DNA from: Nitratireductor sp.
GTDB taxonomy: Bacteria > Pseudomonadota > Alphaproteobacteria > Rhizobiales > Rhizobiaceae
Length of the DNA: 64,000 bases
Assembly: GCF_017794765.1 (NCBI RefSeq)
Contig: NZ_CP051236.1
Coordinates: forward strand, 632,672 to 696,671
Direction: 5' to 3'
The position numbers and the translations under genes are program-made. Numbering within the stretch: the first letter of the stretch is position 1; every line of letters begins with the position of its first letter. The notes under the pieces were generated by a model. The model saw only the letters and a list, made by a program, of their open reading frames with translations. It had not been told where the DNA came from and did not search any database. This document shows positions 17,755-27,014 of this stretch, piece after piece.

Positions 17755-18324
17755 CTAGTCCTGATCGGGTTTGCGCCATGGTGATTCGTGGTTTCCCGTA
17801 TGGCTGTAATCGTCCTCTGAGAGATCGATTGTCTGAGCGCCGCGGTCAGGCCGATAGGCCGAGGTGGGTCCCGTACCATGCGGTGCCGGATCGCCAAGGA
17901 TCACGATGCGGTTGCGCAGGAATGACCAGCCCGCCTCGCGGATCGCCGGGACAAAGAGCAGGAAACCCAGCGTGTCGGTGACGAAGCCCGGGGTCAACAG
18001 CAGCACCCCGGCAACCATGATCATCATGCCATGGACAAGATCCCGGCCGGGCACACCACCCTCATTCATGGTTTCCTGGATTCGGCGAACAACGCCAAAT
18101 CCCTGAATCCGGAGCAGGATGGAGCCGGCAATGGCCGTCACGACCACGAGACCGAGCGTGGGAAAGACACCAATCTGGCTGCCGACCACGACAAAGGTCG
18201 CGATTTCTGCGAGCGGTATGGCGAGAAGCAGGAAGGGGACGAGGGAAAAGCGCACGAACCTGTTAGCCTTGTTGCGTGTTTCAGCCGATTCTGACCGTTC
18301 CATGCTGGCCAGTTGAGAAAACAT
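17755..18324 (-). CDS. FxsA family membrane protein
   Basis: A 189-residue inner-membrane protein of the FxsA family, named for suppression of F-exclusion of phage T7 in E. coli; its normal job is unclear. Hydrophobic segments are LVPFLLLAIPLAEIATFVVV, LGLVVVTAIAGSIL and MMIMVAGVLLLTPGFVTDTLGFLLF. The last holds the conserved LTPGFVTDTLG motif. A charged tail of about 50 residues follows. The start could also be the Met eight codons in. The order secB-fxsA with a divergent tim44-like gene is conserved in rhizobia. Confidence 0.9.
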   Translation of the reverse strand: MFSQLASMERSESAETRNKANRFVRFSLVPFLLLAIPLAEIATFVVVGSQIGVFPTLGLVVVTAIAGSILLRIQGFGVVRRIQETMNEGGVPGRDLVHGMMIMVAGVLLLTPGFVTDTLGFLLFVPAIREAGWSFLRNRIVILGDPAPHGTGPTSAYRPDRGAQTIDLSEDDYSHTGNHESPWRKPDQD

Positions 18325-18462
18325 AGGTATTCTGACCGGAAATTTGAATGATGGCTCTCTGCGTTCTATATGATTTCCAGTAGGGACGGGATGCCGTCGC
18401 CTCTGCGCCTGCCCCGAGCCGGCAGGTGCTGTGGACCATAGTGGCTCGTTTGGCTGGACGTT

Positions 18463-19170
18463 ATGGAATTCTTCGATTTCGGCACGATTTTCTTCCTGAT
18501 TGCCGCTGTGGTGATCTTTTTCCAGTTGCGCAATGTGCTGGGCCGGCGCACGGGCAATGAGCGTCCACCGTTCGATCCTTACACGGCTGGACGCAATGCT
18601 TCCCGGAAAGAACAGGCCGCCGACGGCGAAAACGTGGTTTCTCTACCGCGGCGTAAAGGCGCTGCGGAACCTGACCAGACCTATGCCGATATCGACAGGG
18701 TTGCCAAGCCCGGCACCGAACTGAACAGGGGAATGCGCGCCATACGGGATGCCGACCCGTCCTTTGCCCCCAAAAGCTTCGTTGAGGGCGCAAAGATGGC
18801 CTATGAGATGATTGTCATGGCTTTTGCAGATGGTGATCGTCGTACGTTGAAGAACCTGCTTTCCCGTGAGGTCTACGAGGGTTTTGTTTCTGCCATCGAC
18901 GAACGCGAGAAGCGCAACGAGAAGATTGAATCCTCATTTGTCGGCATTGATGACATGACCATCATCGCAGCCGAGATGAAGGGCTCCGAGGCACACGTTA
19001 CCTTGCGCATTGTCAGCGAACTCATCTCTGCCACGCGCGACAGCGCCGGCGAGGTGATCGACGGCGATCCGGAGACGGTGGCTGAGGTCAAGGACGTCTG
19101 GACTTTCGCGCGTGATACGCGTTCCCGCGATCCCAACTGGAAGCTCGTCGCCACCGAAGCCGAGGATTGA
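18463..19170 (+). CDS. Tim44/TimA-type membrane-anchored protein
   Basis: A 235-residue protein with one N-terminal transmembrane helix (FGTIFFLIAAVVIFFQL), a basic low-complexity linker, and a C-terminal Tim44-like domain starting near FVEGAKMAYEMIVMAFADGDRRTLKNLLS. Mitochondrial Tim44 docks the import motor. The bacterial relative TimA has been located at the inner membrane of Caulobacter, with its role unresolved. It is divergent from fxsA and lies four bases upstream of mltA, so the two are likely co-expressed. Confidence 0.9.
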   Translation: MEFFDFGTIFFLIAAVVIFFQLRNVLGRRTGNERPPFDPYTAGRNASRKEQAADGENVVSLPRRKGAAEPDQTYADIDRVAKPGTELNRGMRAIRDADPSFAPKSFVEGAKMAYEMIVMAFADGDRRTLKNLLSREVYEGFVSAIDEREKRNEKIESSFVGIDDMTIIAAEMKGSEAHVTLRIVSELISATRDSAGEVIDGDPETVAEVKDVWTFARDTRSRDPNWKLVATEAED

Positions 19171-19173
19171 TCC

Positions 19174-20316
19174 TTGCCAGGCGAAGCGTCGTGTACGGCC
19201 GCACCCTTTGCGGCGCTTTCGCCAGGCTTTGAACGCCTCTCGTTCGAAGATGTGCCGGGATGGCAGCAGGACACTGTACTCGACGCCTTTCACGCCTTTG
19301 CCCGCTCGGCGGCCCATGTCGAGACAAAGCCATATCGTTCGGGCTCTCTCGGTATTGTCCTTTCCGCCTTTGCCCCTGCGTACACGGCAGCGCGTGCCAT
19401 GTCGGATGCCCCGGATGCCGATGAGCGGGCAGCGCGCGCCTTCTTTGAAGATCACTTCATTCCCTGTCGCATCAGGTCGGAGGATGGAGGCCCGGGTTTC
19501 GTAACCGGTTACTACGAACCGGAAGTCGAGGCCTCGCGCGTCAAAACCGGACGCTTCCATGTCCCCCTCTATCGGCGTCCGCGCGATCTGGTTGATGTCG
19601 ATGACAGCAACAGGCCTCGTGATCTGGATCCCTATTTCGCCTTTGCCAGAGAGACGGACAGCGGTCTGGTTGCATACCATGATCGGGGCGCAATCGATCG
19701 CGGTGCCTTGACGGGCCGCGGGTTGGAGCTTGTCTGGTTGGACGACAGGGTCGATGCCTATTTCATCCACGTCCAGGGCGCAGCGCGACTGCGTCTCCAG
19801 GATGGATCGGTAATGCGTGTCACCTATGCCGCCAAGTCCGGTCACTATTTCACAGGCGCGGGAAAGGTGCTCATCGAACTCGGTGAACTCTCTCCGGAAG
19901 CGGTGACGATGCAAAGCATTAGGGCGTGGTTTTCGGAGAATCCCGACCGTATCGACGAAATTCTGTGGCAGAATCGCTCATTCATCTTCTTTCGGGAGAC
20001 ACAGGTAGGCGATAGCGAATTGGGGCCCGTCGCCGCCGCAAAGGTTCAACTGACACCCGGGCGCTCGATTGCGGTTGATCGGCTCCTTCACACATTTGGC
20101 ACACCCTTTTTCATCGACGCGCCGGATCTTCGTGCAGTGGATGGGGGGCAGCTCCGCCGCCTGATGATCGCCCAGGATACGGGTTCGGCGATTACAGGGC
20201 AGGCACGCGCCGATCTTTTCATCGGCAGCGGATTCGCTGCCGGAGAGGTCGCCGGCGGAATCCGCCATAAAGCGGATTTTTATGCACTGGTTCCGCGCAC
20301 ACTCCTGGGAGGCTGA
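19174..20316 (+). CDS. mltA: Membrane-bound lytic murein transglycosylase A
   Basis: MltA (380 residues) cleaves the MurNAc-GlcNAc bond of peptidoglycan to give 1,6-anhydromuropeptides. FVTGYYEPEVEAS and FIHVQGAARLRLQDG are MltA-domain signatures, and the C-terminal 3D domain GQARADLFIGSG carries the catalytic aspartate region. The best start is a TTG four bases after the upstream stop; no in-frame ATG precedes the conserved part. No lipobox or signal peptide is evident, as in many alphaproteobacterial copies, so its export route is unclear. Confidence 0.92.
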   Translation: MPGEASCTAAPFAALSPGFERLSFEDVPGWQQDTVLDAFHAFARSAAHVETKPYRSGSLGIVLSAFAPAYTAARAMSDAPDADERAARAFFEDHFIPCRIRSEDGGPGFVTGYYEPEVEASRVKTGRFHVPLYRRPRDLVDVDDSNRPRDLDPYFAFARETDSGLVAYHDRGAIDRGALTGRGLELVWLDDRVDAYFIHVQGAARLRLQDGSVMRVTYAAKSGHYFTGAGKVLIELGELSPEAVTMQSIRAWFSENPDRIDEILWQNRSFIFFRETQVGDSELGPVAAAKVQLTPGRSIAVDRLLHTFGTPFFIDAPDLRAVDGGQLRRLMIAQDTGSAITGQARADLFIGSGFAAGEVAGGIRHKADFYALVPRTLLGG

Positions 20317-20319
20317 ACA

Positions 20320-20883
20320 ATGACCAGCCACCCACCCAAACGACTGAGCATGGAAGACCGCATTCTTTGGAACCGGGTGGCGCGGTCAACCGAGCCGCTA
20401 AAGGGAGAAATGCTGGAAGAGGCGTCGGAGCCTACCGACGACACGATGGCAGAACTTTCCCGCCTTGTTGCAAAGGACACGAGCAGCAAGAGCTCTGCCA
20501 GGCCGGCGCTCAGGGAAACACCCCAGCCGAAAGCGCATCCCACACGGCGGATAGACAAGCCTACCCATACCAAGCTCGCACGGGGCCGGCTTGCGTTGGA
20601 AGGCCGCGTGGATCTGCACGGGCTGACGCAGCCTGAAGCGCATAGCCTTCTCCTTTCCTTCCTGAGCCGGGCCCATGCGGATGGTGTGCGCCATGTGTTG
20701 GTCATCACCGGAAAGGGAGCTTCGTTCGGAAGTGACGGCGTGTTGCGGCGTGCCGTTCCGCAATGGCTTGCAACGCCGCCATTTTCCACCCTTGTCAGCG
20801 GAATCGACGAGGCGAGCCGCCGGCATGGTGGGGGCGGTGCGTTTTATGTTCGGCTGAAACGCAAACACAGGAGCGGGATGTGA
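20320..20883 (+). CDS. Smr domain protein
   Basis: A 187-residue protein with a charged, variable N-terminal 90 residues and a C-terminal Smr domain. VDLHGLT at 97-103 and VLVITGKG at about 127-134 are the family hallmarks. Smr domains often have nicking-nuclease activity, and recent work links several to RNA cleavage at collided ribosomes; the role of this short alphaproteobacterial form is not known. It begins four bases after mltA and overlaps the next gene. Confidence 0.92.
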   Translation: MTSHPPKRLSMEDRILWNRVARSTEPLKGEMLEEASEPTDDTMAELSRLVAKDTSSKSSARPALRETPQPKAHPTRRIDKPTHTKLARGRLALEGRVDLHGLTQPEAHSLLLSFLSRAHADGVRHVLVITGKGASFGSDGVLRRAVPQWLATPPFSTLVSGIDEASRRHGGGGAFYVRLKRKHRSGM

Positions 20884-21260
20884 CACCGCTTGGGGAGAAA
20901 ATCCGGCGCCTTCGCAGGGAACGCGGCGTTAGCCAGAAGGAAATGGCGGCTGCCATTGGTGTGAGCGCCGCCTATCTCTCGTCTCTGGAACATGGCCGCG
21001 CCAGCCCACCCAACTGGGCAATGGTTCAGAAGATCATTGGCTATTTCAACGTGATATGGGACGACGCAGACGAGATGCAGCGCATCGCGGAGCTCTCCCA
21101 TCCGCGTGTTGTGGTGGACACGGCAAGGCTTTCTTCCAATGCGACCGAGCTCGCCAATCTCCTGGCGGCGCATATAGGTTCTTTGAAAAACGCCGAGATA
21201 GACCTGCTGCTGAAGCAGTTGCGTGATATCACCGGGGACCGCGCGGCCAGCAAAAAATAG
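20880..21260 (+). CDS. XRE-family helix-turn-helix regulator
   Basis: A 126-residue protein with an N-terminal Cro/CI-type helix-turn-helix: GEKIRRLRRERGVSQKEMAAAIGVSAAYLSSLEHGR covers about residues 5-40. The C-terminal half is helical and of unknown function. The start is a GTG overlapping the Smr stop (ATGTGA); an upstream extension in the same frame overlaps the Smr gene and is not conserved. Its regulon cannot be read from the sequence. It ends six bases from the convergent DUF1402 gene. Confidence 0.88.
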   Translation: MTPLGEKIRRLRRERGVSQKEMAAAIGVSAAYLSSLEHGRASPPNWAMVQKIIGYFNVIWDDADEMQRIAELSHPRVVVDTARLSSNATELANLLAAHIGSLKNAEIDLLLKQLRDITGDRAASKK

Positions 21261-21266
21261 AATATG

Positions 21267-22244
21267 TCACGAGTCCTGGAATAGCGCCTTCAGCTCGTCC
21301 AGCTTGTCGTTCACCAGCCAGCCATAATAGTTTTCTTCGGGAAGCTTGATCCGCTGCCCCTTAGCCCGGCGAATGCGGTTTTCGGCCGCGAGCCGCGCGG
21401 CGCGCGCCTCGGGATTTCCAAGATTGTAAAGCGTTGCCGTAATGCCGGGATTCCCGGAAATGTCGAAATCGGCAATGCGCTTATAAGCGGAGATGGACTT
21501 TTTCACGGTCGCCGCGACATAGGCGAGCGACTTATCCGGGTCCATGATGGTCTGGTAAACTTCCTGCGGGTTGTCATGGCTGATCCGTCTGAATCCGGAG
21601 ACCTTGTGCACCATGTCGGTCATTTTAAGCGCGGTCAGCGGATTGAGCTGGCCAATACCAAAGGTCTGACCGGCATAGAAGGGCTGGAAGAAAACCGCGC
21701 CGAAACGATCATTCGGCCATTTTGTTCCATCCACGCTCTTGCCGCGAAAGGCTTTGTCCCACACTGCCTCGCGACAGCTCCATAGTTCGTAGCTGCCGTC
21801 TTCCTTCTCGCATTCGGCGAACTCGGGTCGCTTTATGAACTGCCCAACGGTCTCACCGCCATGGGAAAACGAGAAATCGCTCTTAAGATAGGAGATTGCC
21901 TTCACATAGTAGGTTTGCAGGCGGTCGTAGGCATCCACATTGTAGGTGTGTTCGCCGACGATAGCGCCGACCATGTGAACGGGATCGATCTGATACCGGG
22001 CGGAAATGGAGCGGATCTTGGAAACCAGCCCACTGTCGTTCTTCAGAAGCTGATAGACCTTTCCATATTTGGCATCATAAGTGGTTTGCGCAGACTTGGT
22101 GCGTTTTGCGGAAACCCCGGGTATGGGGGGCTGTTCGGCATTGCGATTGCCTTCGGGCACCAGGTTTGCCGCTGCCACAGGCAAATTGCCGGCGCCCATC
22201 AAGCCGGCGCAAATGCCAATAACCAATCGAGCCCGTGATGCCAT
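21267..22244 (-). CDS. DUF1402 family protein, exported
   Basis: A 325-residue protein with an N-terminal signal peptide (LVIGICAGLMGAGNLPVAAA) ahead of an exported domain of the DUF1402 family, found in Rhizobiales. The stretch around ISARYQIDPVHMVGAIVGEHTYN and FGIGQLNPLTALKMTD resembles the fold of lysozyme-like lytic transglycosylases (E in GEHT, then GIGQLNP). That link is my inference, not an established activity. The start at 22244 is taken because it begins the signal peptide; a long upstream frame over non-coding DNA is ignored. Confidence 0.82.
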   Translation of the reverse strand: MASRARLVIGICAGLMGAGNLPVAAANLVPEGNRNAEQPPIPGVSAKRTKSAQTTYDAKYGKVYQLLKNDSGLVSKIRSISARYQIDPVHMVGAIVGEHTYNVDAYDRLQTYYVKAISYLKSDFSFSHGGETVGQFIKRPEFAECEKEDGSYELWSCREAVWDKAFRGKSVDGTKWPNDRFGAVFFQPFYAGQTFGIGQLNPLTALKMTDMVHKVSGFRRISHDNPQEVYQTIMDPDKSLAYVAATVKKSISAYKRIADFDISGNPGITATLYNLGNPEARAARLAAENRIRRAKGQRIKLPEENYYGWLVNDKLDELKALFQDS

Positions 22245-22378
22245 GTCGCGCCGCTTGCGCCCCCGGTGCATTCTTTTTTTGGATGAAGCGCAAGTTAGGC
22301 AAAGCCTGTCAGCAAGTCGAGAGGCATTCGGATCCCTGGCGCGATGACATCGCGACCGCGGCAGAGATGTCACACTTG

Positions 22379-22422
22379 AAAAAGCGGTTTCACGGCCCCG
22401 TCCCGGCGGGCCATGAAACCGC
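22379..22422 (-). terminator. Terminator after hslU
   Basis: GCGGTTTCA-C-GGCCC (22384-22398) pairs with GGGCC-A-TGAAACCGC (22408-22422), a 14-pair stem with one mismatch. On the minus strand it is followed directly by TTTTTC. It lies just downstream of the hslU stop and should end the hslV-GNAT-hslU transcript. Confidence 0.85.
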
Positions 22423-22428
22423 GTCTGC

Positions 22429-23739
22429 CTAGAGTATGAAGCGCGACAGGTCTGTGTTTCTGGCCAGATCGCCGACATTCTCGTCGACATAATCTGCATC
22501 GATCTTGAGTGCGCTACCCGAGCGGTCGGGCGCATCGAAAGATATCTCGTCGAGCACACGTTCCATCACCGTTTGCAACCGGCGGGCTCCGATGTTCTCG
22601 ACGGTCGCGTTGAGATCGACAGCGATGGCCGCCAGCCGGTCGATGGCATCGTCAGTGAACTCCAGCGTCACGCCTTCCGTCTCCATCAGCGCCACATACT
22701 GCTTGATGAGGCTCGCTTCGGTTTCCGTCAGGATGCGGCGGAAATCGTCCTTCTCCAATGCCCGCAGTTCAACGCGGATCGGCAGCCTGCCCTGAAGCTC
22801 CGGCAGAAGATCCGATGGCTTGGAGACATGGAACGCACCGGAGGCGATGAAGAGGATGTGATCGGTCTTCACCGGCCCGTATTTTGTCGCAACCGTGGTG
22901 CCTTCCACCAGCGGAAGCAGATCGCGCTGTACACCTTCGCGCGAAACGCCCGCCCCCACGCCGCCCTCGCGGGTGGCGATCTTGTCAATCTCGTCGAGAA
23001 AGACGATGCCATCGTTCTGCGCCGATTCCAGAGCCCGCTGGGTCACTTCGTCCTGGTCAAGAAGCTTGTCGGATTCATCGGCGATCAGGAGTTCGTAGGA
23101 TTCCTTGACCGTCGTCTTGCGCTTCTTGGTCTGCTGGCCGCCCATGGCCTTCTGCAGCATGTCGTTGATGTTCAGAACGCCGATATTGGCGCCCGGCATG
23201 CCGGGAAGCTCGAAACCGGGCATGCCCCCACCGGAATCGGAAACCTCCACCTCGATTTCCTTGTCGTCCAGCTCGCCACTGCGCAGCTTCTTGCGGAAAC
23301 TGTCCTTTGTGGCCGGGCTTGCCGTTTTGCCAACCAGCGCTTCAAGAACCCGCTCTTCAGCGTTCATATGAGCCCGCGCCTTGACATTCTCGCGCATCTT
23401 CTCGCGTGTCAGCCCGATTGAAACCTCGACCAGGTCGCGGATGATCTGTTCCACATCGCGTCCGACATAGCCGACCTCGGTGAATTTCGTTGCCTCGACC
23501 TTCACAAACGGCGCACCGGCGAGCTTGGCCAGGCGTCTGGAAATTTCGGTCTTGCCGACGCCGGTGGGGCCGATCATGAGGATGTTCTTGGGCATCACCT
23601 CTTCGCGCAGCTTGGGTTCAAGCTGCTGCCGGCGCCAGCGATTGCGCAGCGCGATGGCCACGGCGCGCTTGGCATCCTTCTGGCCGATAATGTAGCGATC
23701 GAGTTCGGAAACGATCTCGCGCGGGGAAAATGTGGTCAT
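22429..23739 (-). CDS. hslU: ATP-dependent protease ATPase subunit HslU
   Basis: HslU (436 residues) is the AAA+ unfoldase ring that feeds substrates to Hsl[35 protein letters not shown] is the family N-terminus. GPTGVGKT at 57-64 is Walker [12 protein letters not shown] is Walker B, and [18 protein letters not shown] is the sensor-2 region. The C-terminus LSRFIL is the segment that inserts between HslV subunits to activate the protease. Its ATG overlaps the stop of the preceding acetyltransferase gene (ATGA). Confidence 0.97.
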   Translation of the reverse strand: MTTFSPREIVSELDRYIIGQKDAKRAVAIALRNRWRRQQLEPKLREEVMPKNILMIGPTGVGKTEISRRLAKLAGAPFVKVEATKFTEVGYVGRDVEQIIRDLVEVSIGLTREKMRENVKARAHMNAEERVLEALVGKTASPATKDSFRKKLRSGELDDKEIEVEVSDSGGGMPGFELPGMPGANIGVLNINDMLQKAMGGQQTKKRKTTVKESYELLIADESDKLLDQDEVTQRALESAQNDGIVFLDEIDKIATREGGVGAGVSREGVQRDLLPLVEGTTVATKYGPVKTDHILFIASGAFHVSKPSDLLPELQGRLPIRVELRALEKDDFRRILTETEASLIKQYVALMETEGVTLEFTDDAIDRLAAIAVDLNATVENIGARRLQTVMERVLDEISFDAPDRSGSALKIDADYVDENVGDLARNTDLSRFIL

Positions 23740-24275
23740 GTGTCCGTCTCGTTGTTCTTGTCGTATTGCATGATGAGAGCGCTTCCGGAGCGTCCTTCGA
23801 GATGAGGAATCGGTCGGAAGCCCGCTTTCTCGTAGGCACGCACGGCACGGCTATTTTCGCGCTCCGGGTCGATCACGATGTTGGTATATCCCTTGCCCAC
23901 AAGCCGATGGACCATCTGCTTCACCGAGCGGCTGCCGATACCTCTGGAAAGAAGCGCTTCTTCGCCGATAGACAAATCAACGCCCACGGCATCGTCCGGC
24001 AACTCGGCCACCCAGGGCTCATCCACAAGGATTTCGGGGCCCCTGTTGTCAGCTACAAACCAGTACTGGATGTAGCCAATGGGGTTCCCATCCAGAAGGA
24101 TCAGAAAAGGCCGGGAGCTATCGCGCCCTTCCACCATATCGCGGATATACTCAAGCTCCGTCTCGGGTTCGCCCCACCATCGCCGCACGTGCGGCCGGTG
24201 GAGCCAGTCAAGCAGGAGCGGATAGTGCTCGGCCGTGACCGGGGTAAAGTCGATCTGCCCCGGGTCACTCGGCAT
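23736..24275 (-). CDS. GNAT-family acetyltransferase lying between hslV and hslU
   Basis: A 179-residue GNAT-fold protein of the aminoglycoside 6'-acetyltransferase / IucB-like type. Signatures are ITD-like F-T-P-V-T near the start, [49 protein letters not shown] (acetyl-CoA pyrophosphate loop) and [17 protein letters not shown]. The substrate is unknown; resistance activity should not be assumed. It overlaps hslV upstream and hslU downstream, so it is translationally built into the protease operon. I chose the Met at 24275, since earlier starts lie deeper inside hslV. Confidence 0.88.
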   Translation of the reverse strand: MPSDPGQIDFTPVTAEHYPLLLDWLHRPHVRRWWGEPETELEYIRDMVEGRDSSRPFLILLDGNPIGYIQYWFVADNRGPEILVDEPWVAELPDDAVGVDLSIGEEALLSRGIGSRSVKQMVHRLVGKGYTNIVIDPERENSRAVRAYEKAGFRPIPHLEGRSGSALIMQYDKNNETDT

Positions 24276-24813
24276 CGAGCGTTTCCACCACGACATTGTC
24301 ATTGGTGTAGATACAGATGGATGCGGCGATCTCCATCGCCCTACGGGCGATCTCTTCGGCGTCCTTGTCGGTGTCGGCCAGCGCACGCGCTGCGGCGAGT
24401 GCAAAATTGCCGCCGGAACCGATGGCCATGATGCCCCCTTCCGGCTCCAGCACGTCGCCATTGCCCGTCAGCGCCAGGGTGATGTTCTTGTCGGCGACCA
24501 GCATCATCGCTTCGAGCCGGCGCAGATAGCGGTCCGTACGCCAGTCCTTGGCCAGTTCCACACAGGCGCGCATCAGCTGCTCGGGATACTGTTCCAGTTT
24601 GGCCTCGAGCCGTTCGAGAAGGGTGAAGGCATCGGCCGTCGCTCCGGCAAAGCCGGCAATCACATTGCCCTTGCCGATGCGCCGCACCTTGCGCGCATTG
24701 CCCTTCATCACGGTATTGCCAAGGCTGACCTGCCCGTCCCCGGCAATCACCACCCTGCCGCCCTTGCGCACAGTGACGATTGTCGTGGCGTGCATGGAAT
24801 TCTCGTTGCTCAT
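24265..24813 (-). CDS. hslV: ATP-dependent protease subunit HslV
   Basis: HslV (182 residues) is the proteasome-beta-like peptidase of the HslUV complex. After a short propeptide (MSNENSMHA) the mature enzyme should begin at the catalytic Thr10 of [32 protein letters not shown] and [21 protein letters not shown] are typical. The start at 24813 keeps a nine-residue propeptide, common for the family. It is divergent from hisB; the 168-base gap must hold promoters for both operons. Confidence 0.96.
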   Translation of the reverse strand: MSNENSMHATTIVTVRKGGRVVIAGDGQVSLGNTVMKGNARKVRRIGKGNVIAGFAGATADAFTLLERLEAKLEQYPEQLMRACVELAKDWRTDRYLRRLEAMMLVADKNITLALTGNGDVLEPEGGIMAIGSGGNFALAAARALADTDKDAEEIARRAMEIAASICIYTNDNVVVETLDAE

Positions 24814-24981
24814 CGCACACTCCTTTTCGTGCCGCCCGATAAGGCACGGCACCGTCAGAGCGAATATGTAAGTTCAACATCGTGGAATGCAAACGCGAGA
24901 GACGAGATTGGCGAGAGTGCTTGGCGCTGCCCGAACATGCTGCTAGAAGGCTGGCCTTCATGCAGCGCAAAGGGAAAGACC

Positions 24982-25590
24982 ATGGCTTCCAGCAAGACGC
25001 GCACCGCCGAAATCAGCCGCAAGACCAATGAGACGGCCATTTCGGTCAAGGTTGATATTGATGGCGCCGGCCGCTTCGAGGTGGCCACCGGTGTGGGCTT
25101 TTTCGACCATATGCTGGAGCAGCTTTCCCGTCATTCGCTGATCGACATGACAGTGAAGGCCAAGGGCGATCTTCATATTGACGATCACCACACGGTGGAG
25201 GATTGCGGCATCGCGCTGGGCAAGGCGATCTCCGATGCGCTCGGCGAGCGGCGCGGCATTACCCGCTATGCTTCACTCGACCTTGCCATGGATGAATGTC
25301 TGACACGCGCGGCGATCGATGTGTCGGGGCGCCCCTTCCTTGTCTGGGATGTGGCGTTTCCGACCCAGAAGATCGGCACGTTCGACACCGAGCTGGTGCG
25401 TGAGTTCTTTCAGGCGCTGGCGCAGAACGCCGGCATCACCCTGCACGTGACCAATCACTACGGCGCCAACAGCCACCACATTGCCGAGACCTGTTTCAAG
25501 GCAGTGGCGCGTGTGCTGCGCACCGCCTGTGAGGCAGATCCGCGCCAGGGCAACGCGGTGCCCTCCACCAAGGGCAGCCTGAAGGGATAG
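24982..25590 (+). CDS. hisB: Imidazoleglycerol-phosphate dehydratase
   Basis: HisB (202 residues, monofunctional) dehydrates imidazole glycerol phosphate to imidazole acetol phosphate in histidine synthesis. The manganese-binding motifs DDHHTVED and NSHHIAE are both present, with [13 protein letters not shown] near the N-terminus. There is no N-terminal phosphatase domain, as usual in alphaproteobacteria. The ATG at 24982 follows an AAAGGGA site. It heads the his cluster. Confidence 0.96.
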   Translation: MASSKTRTAEISRKTNETAISVKVDIDGAGRFEVATGVGFFDHMLEQLSRHSLIDMTVKAKGDLHIDDHHTVEDCGIALGKAISDALGERRGITRYASLDLAMDECLTRAAIDVSGRPFLVWDVAFPTQKIGTFDTELVREFFQALAQNAGITLHVTNHYGANSHHIAETCFKAVARVLRTACEADPRQGNAVPSTKGSLKG

Positions 25591-25594
25591 GCCG

Positions 25595-26080
25595 ATGGCA
25601 AGCTATATGGTGATGGAGCCGCCCGAGGGAGGTCCGGAACAGGCAATCCTCGTGCGCGATGGTTTTGCCCTGCTGGCCTTCATCATGCCGTTTCTCTGGT
25701 TTCTCTGGCATCGCATGTGGCTGGAAGCACTGGCGGCTCTTGCCGCCGCCCTTCTCATTGCCGCGCTGGGAACGCTGGAAGGCTGGTCTGCGCCTGCCAC
25801 GGTCGCTTCGCTGTGCCTCTCGCTCTTTCTTGCCCTCGAGGCGCGCAATCTGCGCGTCGCCATGCTCACACGGCGCGGCTGGCGTGAATGGGGTGTGGTC
25901 GATGCGACAACCCGTGACGAGGCCGAGACCCGCTATATGGCCGGGCTCTTGTCCGACGAGCCGGAAGCCCGCAGGGAAACACCACTTCCCGCTCTCCGGG
26001 AAACGCCTGTTCCGGCAAGAGTTGCAGGCCGTGCCAGCGAACCGGCGCTCGGTCTCTTCACCTATCCTGGAGCGCGTTGA
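25595..26080 (+). CDS. DUF2628 domain membrane protein in the his operon
   Basis: A 161-residue protein with three hydrophobic segments ([54 protein letters not shown]) followed by [21 protein letters not shown], typical of the DUF2628 family. The C-terminal 50 residues are proline- and arginine-rich. Its function is unknown, but a gene of this family regularly sits between hisB and hisH in rhizobia. It lies four bases after hisB and just before hisH. Confidence 0.85.
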   Translation: MASYMVMEPPEGGPEQAILVRDGFALLAFIMPFLWFLWHRMWLEALAALAAALLIAALGTLEGWSAPATVASLCLSLFLALEARNLRVAMLTRRGWREWGVVDATTRDEAETRYMAGLLSDEPEARRETPLPALRETPVPARVAGRASEPALGLFTYPGAR

Positions 26081-26082
26081 CC

Positions 26083-26733
26083 ATGAAGGTTGCGATCATC
26101 GACTACGGTTCGGGCAATCTGCGCTCGGCCGCAAAGGCCTTTGAGCGTGCCGCTCGTGAAAACGGCATAGCGGCGGAAATCGACGTGACTGCCGATGCCG
26201 ATGCTGTGCGCACCGCCGACCGGGTCGTTCTGCCGGGCGTCGGTGCCTATGCGGACTGCCGGCATGGGCTCGATGCAGTACCCGGCATGGTCGAGGCGAT
26301 AACGGATGTCGCCATCCACCAGGCGCGTCCCTTCCTCGGCATCTGCGTCGGCATGCAGCTCATGAGCGAGCGCGGGCTGGAGAAGACGGTCACGGACGGG
26401 CTTGGCTGGATCGCCGGAGATGTGGTCGAGATGACACCCTGCGACCCGGGACTGAAGATTCCACAGATCGGCTGGAACACGATTCACGTGAAACATTCGC
26501 ACCCGGTCTTCGCGGGGATCCCCACCGGAGCGGACGGTTTGCACGCCTATTTCGTGCATTCCTATCACTTCGCCGCCCGCAATGAGGCCGAGATTCTCGC
26601 CACCGCTGACTATGGCGGGCCGATCACCGCAACGGTCGCGCGGGACAATCTAGTAGGCACGCAGTTCCACCCGGAAAAGAGCCAGGCGCTTGGCCTGGCC
26701 CTGATCGCCAATTTCCTTCGCTGGAGGCCTTAG
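26083..26733 (+). CDS. hisH: Imidazole glycerol phosphate synthase glutaminase subunit
   Basis: HisH (216 residues) supplies ammonia from glutamine to HisF. The catalytic nucleophile is C88 in GICVGMQLM, and the histidine and glutamate of the triad are in QFHPEKSQ near the C-terminus. I prefer the ATG at 26083 over an upstream TTG because the protein then begins [14 protein letters not shown] sequence one base from the parS core lies inside it at 26481-26494. Its stop codon overlaps that of the convergent 94-residue gene. Confidence 0.96.
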   Translation: MKVAIIDYGSGNLRSAAKAFERAARENGIAAEIDVTADADAVRTADRVVLPGVGAYADCRHGLDAVPGMVEAITDVAIHQARPFLGICVGMQLMSERGLEKTVTDGLGWIAGDVVEMTPCDPGLKIPQIGWNTIHVKHSHPVFAGIPTGADGLHAYFVHSYHFAARNEAEILATADYGGPITATVARDNLVGTQFHPEKSQALGLALIANFLRWRP

Positions 26734-27014
26734 AAACCCGGCAGCATCGGTTCCGAACCTGCCTGCCTCTGCAAGCGCATGAAGCGAGGCTGGTGCTTCT
26801 CGAATCTATCCTTAACTGGTTGATTCGGAAGCAGTCGTCGGAACACCTTGATAGCAGCTTCTTTACTGCCTGGACATTCTATCTCTTCCCATACCTCGTA
26901 TAGGCGACGCGGGTCGACGTCGAAGCGTGCTTGAATGTCTCTTAGTTTCCAGCCGCAAGCCCTCAATACCCAGGACTTTACGGCGTCGGTATGTGTTAAC
27001 TTGGCATGAGCCAT
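26730..27014 (-). CDS. Unrecognised 94-residue protein with helix-turn-helix-like segment
   Basis: I do not recognise this protein. It has a strong ribosome site (AAGGAG six bases before the ATG on the minus strand) and a compositionally normal basic sequence. The part [20 protein letters not shown] and [20 protein letters not shown] looks like a winged or simple helix-turn-helix (helix, turn at FDVDPRR, recognition helix), so DNA binding is my inference. The C-terminal 40 residues are basic and have no visible motif. It lies antisense to the his cluster with its stop codon overlapping that of hisH, is less GC-rich than its neighbours, and so looks like a late arrival. Confidence 0.7.
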   Translation of the reverse strand: MAHAKLTHTDAVKSWVLRACGWKLRDIQARFDVDPRRLYEVWEEIECPGSKEAAIKVFRRLLPNQPVKDRFEKHQPRFMRLQRQAGSEPMLPGF

